In this document: positions 62,079 through 64,000 of the stretch, piece by piece
Layout: the number at the start of each line of letters is the position of its first letter
Numbering within the stretch: position 1 is the stretch's first letter
The notes under the pieces: generated by a model
Seen by the model: only the letters and a program-made list of their open reading frames with translations
Told to the model about the DNA's origin: nothing
Databases searched by the model: none
Translations under genes and position numbers: made by a program
NCBI RefSeq assembly: GCF_003967075.1
Contig: NZ_AP018664.1
Location: 2,976,001 to 3,040,000 of the forward strand
Reading direction: 5' to 3'
Source of the DNA: Sphingobium amiense
GTDB lineage: Bacteria; Pseudomonadota; Alphaproteobacteria; Sphingomonadales; Sphingomonadaceae
DNA length: 64,000 bases

Positions 62079-63668
62079 CTATCGGTTCAGCTTCCAGTAC
62101 CAGCTCACATTGAAACGCCAGTCGCCCACGCCCGCAAAGGGAGATTTGATGACGCGCGCGCCCTCCAGACCCAGCGACGCCTTGGACGCATAGGCCAGCC
62201 TCACGCCGCCGCCTGCCGAGGCAAGGCTGTAGTCGCGGCCTTCGAAGCCTGTGCGGCGGTTGATCCGGACGCTGGCCCCGTCGATGAAACCGTAGACTTC
62301 GGTGCCCTTGAGCGGCTTCCCCAGTTCCGGGCGATAGGCGAATTCGAAGGAACCCGCAGCGCCCCGGTCTCCGCTGAGCAAAGCGGTGTCGAAGGCGCGC
62401 CCATAGTCCGCCCCGCCGACCGCGAACCTCTCATTGCCCGCCAGCCGGTCCGCGCTATATTGCCCCGTCATGCGCAGGCGGCCCACGAAGCGCTTTCCCA
62501 GCATCCGGTCATAGCCCGCGCGGGCCGTGACCTTGGTAAAGACGGTATCGGCAAAGCCCGGCGTCCCGCGCGCGTCCAATATGTCGAGTCCCCGGCTGAG
62601 GGTGAGGCCTGCTGTCAGCACATCCCTGTCGCCGATGGCCGAATAGCCGGCCGCTGCCCGGACGGCGCGGATATGGTCGGAAGAGAGCACCGCACCAAGA
62701 AGCGCCGCATCGCTGTCCAGACCGTCAAGTCCCGTGCTGACCGTCAGGTTGCGCCTATAGCTGCGGATGACGGGATAGCTGAGCGAAAGCCCGAGGCTTT
62801 TCGCCTCCCCCGTGACGGGAAAATTTTTGAGCCGGGTGCGCAGCCAAGATCCTGAGAGACCCAGCGCGAGGCCGTCGGACCCCAGCGGCGTCTGATGGCT
62901 GAGTCCGACATATTGGTAACGCCGCAGGTCCGTCGCGCCCAGCATCACCAGATCGGTCCGGTCGCCGTCGCGCAGCAGGCTGTTGGCCTGCGCCGTGGCG
63001 CGGAGCTGCCCGCTGCCAAGGCCGCTCTGCGTGCGGTTGTCGATGCCGAAGCTGACGTCGAAGCGCTTGCGCGCCGGTGTGATCGCCAGTTTGACGCCGC
63101 CGGGCTTCGTGCCCCGTTCCAGCGCGACGTCGACCTTCGCTCCGGGAATGTCGCGGATCAGCGAAAGATAACGCTCCAGCGCGCGGCGGCTGAGCGGCTT
63201 TTCCGCCCGCATGCGCTCTGCATAGGCCCGGATCAGGGGACTTGCGCCCTTTGGATAGACGATGTCCTCCACAAACCCTTCGGCCAGCAGCACCTTGACC
63301 TGCCCGGTCGACAGATCCTGCTGCGGAATGGCGACGGTGTAGAGGGCGATGTCGCTCCTCGCATAGGCGTCGGAAATCGCGCGGGCGAGCGCGGCAAGCG
63401 TCTGGCGGGATGCGGGGCGGCCGAGGAACTGGCGCGCGGCATGCGCGACCCGTTCGGGCGCGTCCACGCCGACAAAGTCGATGCCGCGAATGGCCGCGCT
63501 GCTGTCGTCCGCATCGACGGCGACGTCGCCCCGAAGCGGCGCGCCATTGGCCTTTTCGGGAATGTTGGGCGCGGCAGGCTGCTCGCCCTGCTGGATGAGG
63601 GGCGGCGACAATGTCGAAGGCGGCATCGCAGCCGCAGGCGCGGGCAGCGCGGCGAGGACAAGGAGCAT
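62079..63668 (-). CDS. ShlB/FhaC/HecB family two-partner secretion transporter (TpsB)
   Basis: The 529-residue outer-membrane protein has a short signal-like N-terminus (MLLVLAALPAPAAA, without the usual basic residues), two POTRA-like domains (about 60–200; IRGIDFVGVDAPERV and GQVKVLLAEGFVEDI) and a beta-barrel with RYQYVGLSHQTPLGSDGLAL. It ends in an amphipathic strand (WRFNVSWYWKLNR). TpsB proteins export a partner TpsA across the outer membrane. The start has AGGAA seven nt upstream. The gene upstream is a repetitive protein cut by the window edge, possibly the partner. Confidence 0.88.
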   Translation of the reverse strand: MLLVLAALPAPAAAMPPSTLSPPLIQQGEQPAAPNIPEKANGAPLRGDVAVDADDSSAAIRGIDFVGVDAPERVAHAARQFLGRPASRQTLAALARAISDAYARSDIALYTVAIPQQDLSTGQVKVLLAEGFVEDIVYPKGASPLIRAYAERMRAEKPLSRRALERYLSLIRDIPGAKVDVALERGTKPGGVKLAITPARKRFDVSFGIDNRTQSGLGSGQLRATAQANSLLRDGDRTDLVMLGATDLRRYQYVGLSHQTPLGSDGLALGLSGSWLRTRLKNFPVTGEAKSLGLSLSYPVIRSYRRNLTVSTGLDGLDSDAALLGAVLSSDHIRAVRAAAGYSAIGDRDVLTAGLTLSRGLDILDARGTPGFADTVFTKVTARAGYDRMLGKRFVGRLRMTGQYSADRLAGNERFAVGGADYGRAFDTALLSGDRGAAGSFEFAYRPELGKPLKGTEVYGFIDGASVRINRRTGFEGRDYSLASAGGGVRLAYASKASLGLEGARVIKSPFAGVGDWRFNVSWYWKLNR

Positions 63669-63700
63669 GAAACGTTCCTGCGATAAATAGCGGCGAAGCC

Positions 63701-63723
63701 GGGGCGCGCGGTCGGCGCGCCCC
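63701..63723 (-). other. Intercistronic hairpin upstream of tpsB
   Basis: GGGGCGCGC (63701–63709) and GCGCGCCCC (63715–63723) form a perfect 9-bp GC stem with a 5-nt loop, between the repetitive gene and tpsB. No T-tract follows on the minus strand. It may reduce tpsB expression relative to the upstream gene or protect the upstream mRNA. Confidence 0.6.
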
Positions 63724-63733
63724 GGTCGATGGG

Positions 63734-64000
63734 TCAGTGGTGCAGGCCCAGCCCGCCCGTCAGCGTGGTGACGGTATTGCTGACCGTTCCCGTCACCGGC
63801 GCAAGCAGGCTGCCCGAACCGGTCGTGACAGTGGCTCCCGTCCCGGCTGACGCCCCCGCCCCGGCGCTGACGCCCAGCGGCGACAGGGCGCCGCCGGTTA
63901 CATCCTGCACGGTGGATGTGACCCCCGCTCCCGCAGTCTGAACCACGGATGTCACCGGCTGAACCACAGATGTCACAGGGGCAAGCGCACCCGTCGCGCT
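63734..64000 (-). CDS. Ala/Thr/Val-rich repetitive protein, C-terminal part (5' end outside window)
   Basis: Only the last 88 codons are present. They are almost entirely Thr, Val, Gly, Ala, Ser and Pro in degenerate repeats (TSVVQPVTSVVQTAGAGVTS; LAPVTGTVSNTVTTLTGG) and end GLGLHH. The composition suggests a surface-exposed or fibrous protein. It lies 65 nt upstream of tpsB on the same strand and is a candidate exported partner, although classical TpsA features would be at the missing N-terminus. Confidence 0.6.
   Translation of the reverse strand, partial: SATGALAPVTSVVQPVTSVVQTAGAGVTSTVQDVTGGALSPLGVSAGAGASAGTGATVTTGSGSLLAPVTGTVSNTVTTLTGGLGLHH

Overview
The window looks like a chromosomal segment from a sphingomonad alphaproteobacterium (Sphingobium/Sphingomonas/Sphingopyxis type). 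This rests on the high GC content, the housekeeping order (rlmH–EnvC-like–ctpA; maf–RNase E/G-like–yacG), an SUF rather than ISC iron-sulfur operon, a K+-independent-type H+-pyrophosphatase, several lineage-type secreted hypotheticals, and palindromic repeats of the GTTCGGGCTGAGC/TGTCGAAG type. I see no phage, insertion sequence, plasmid backbone or CRISPR array. Most of the window is ordinary core genome. The accessory interest lies in one catabolic operon, the SUF operon and the far right edge.

Layout, left to right. 0–8 kb: ribosome methylation (rlmH), cell-wall hydrolase regulation and C-terminal protease (EnvC-like, ctpA), disulfide formation (dsbB), ubiquinone biosynthesis (coq7), a tandem pair of secreted paralogues, a TMEM165/GDT1 cation transporter behind a clear yybP-ykoY-type (Mn2+) riboswitch, an NDUFA9-like protein and uppP. 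8–15 kb: glutamate synthase gltD–gltB and tRNA-Leu(GAG). 15–21.4 kb: a five-gene minus-strand operon (BKACE/DUF849 enzyme, TonB-dependent receptor, MFS permease, LuxR-type regulator, FAH-family hydrolase) that reads as a complete uptake-and-cleavage system for an unknown organic acid. 21.6–25.8 kb: ilvE, threonine aldolase, a DMT exporter and an SDR protein.

25.8–32.5 kb: a full suf operon on the minus strand (Rrf2 regulator, sufB, DUF559 nuclease, unknown gene, sufC, sufD, sufS, sufT, sufA). It is riddled with palindromic repeats, one of which is translated in frame inside the sufS N-terminus. sufE lies about 5 kb away. 32.5–43.4 kb: an AraC regulator with an upstream terminator that implies a short RNA or attenuated leader, pyrD, ggt, a lipoprotein, sufE, an aldose-1-epimerase-like gene, prfC, mgtE and a cyclophilin. 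43.4–53.8 kb: two lipoproteins (one Gly/Tyr-rich with peptide repeats), ppc, a HerA-like ATPase, hppA and an S9 peptidase. 53.9–62 kb: bioF–bioD, then an M13 peptidase and a DUF4168 protein, then bioA (a split biotin cluster), infA, maf, a miniature RNase E/G, yacG and tRNA-Phe(GAA). 62–64 kb: a two-partner-secretion TpsB transporter preceded by the 3' end of an Ala/Thr/Val-rich repetitive protein that runs off the window.

A recurring feature is a CTATAT/CTATAG-like -10 box 7–10 nt before ATG without a Shine-Dalgarno, suggesting several leaderless or near-leaderless mRNAs. All functional calls come from reading motifs and gene order; no database search was run.
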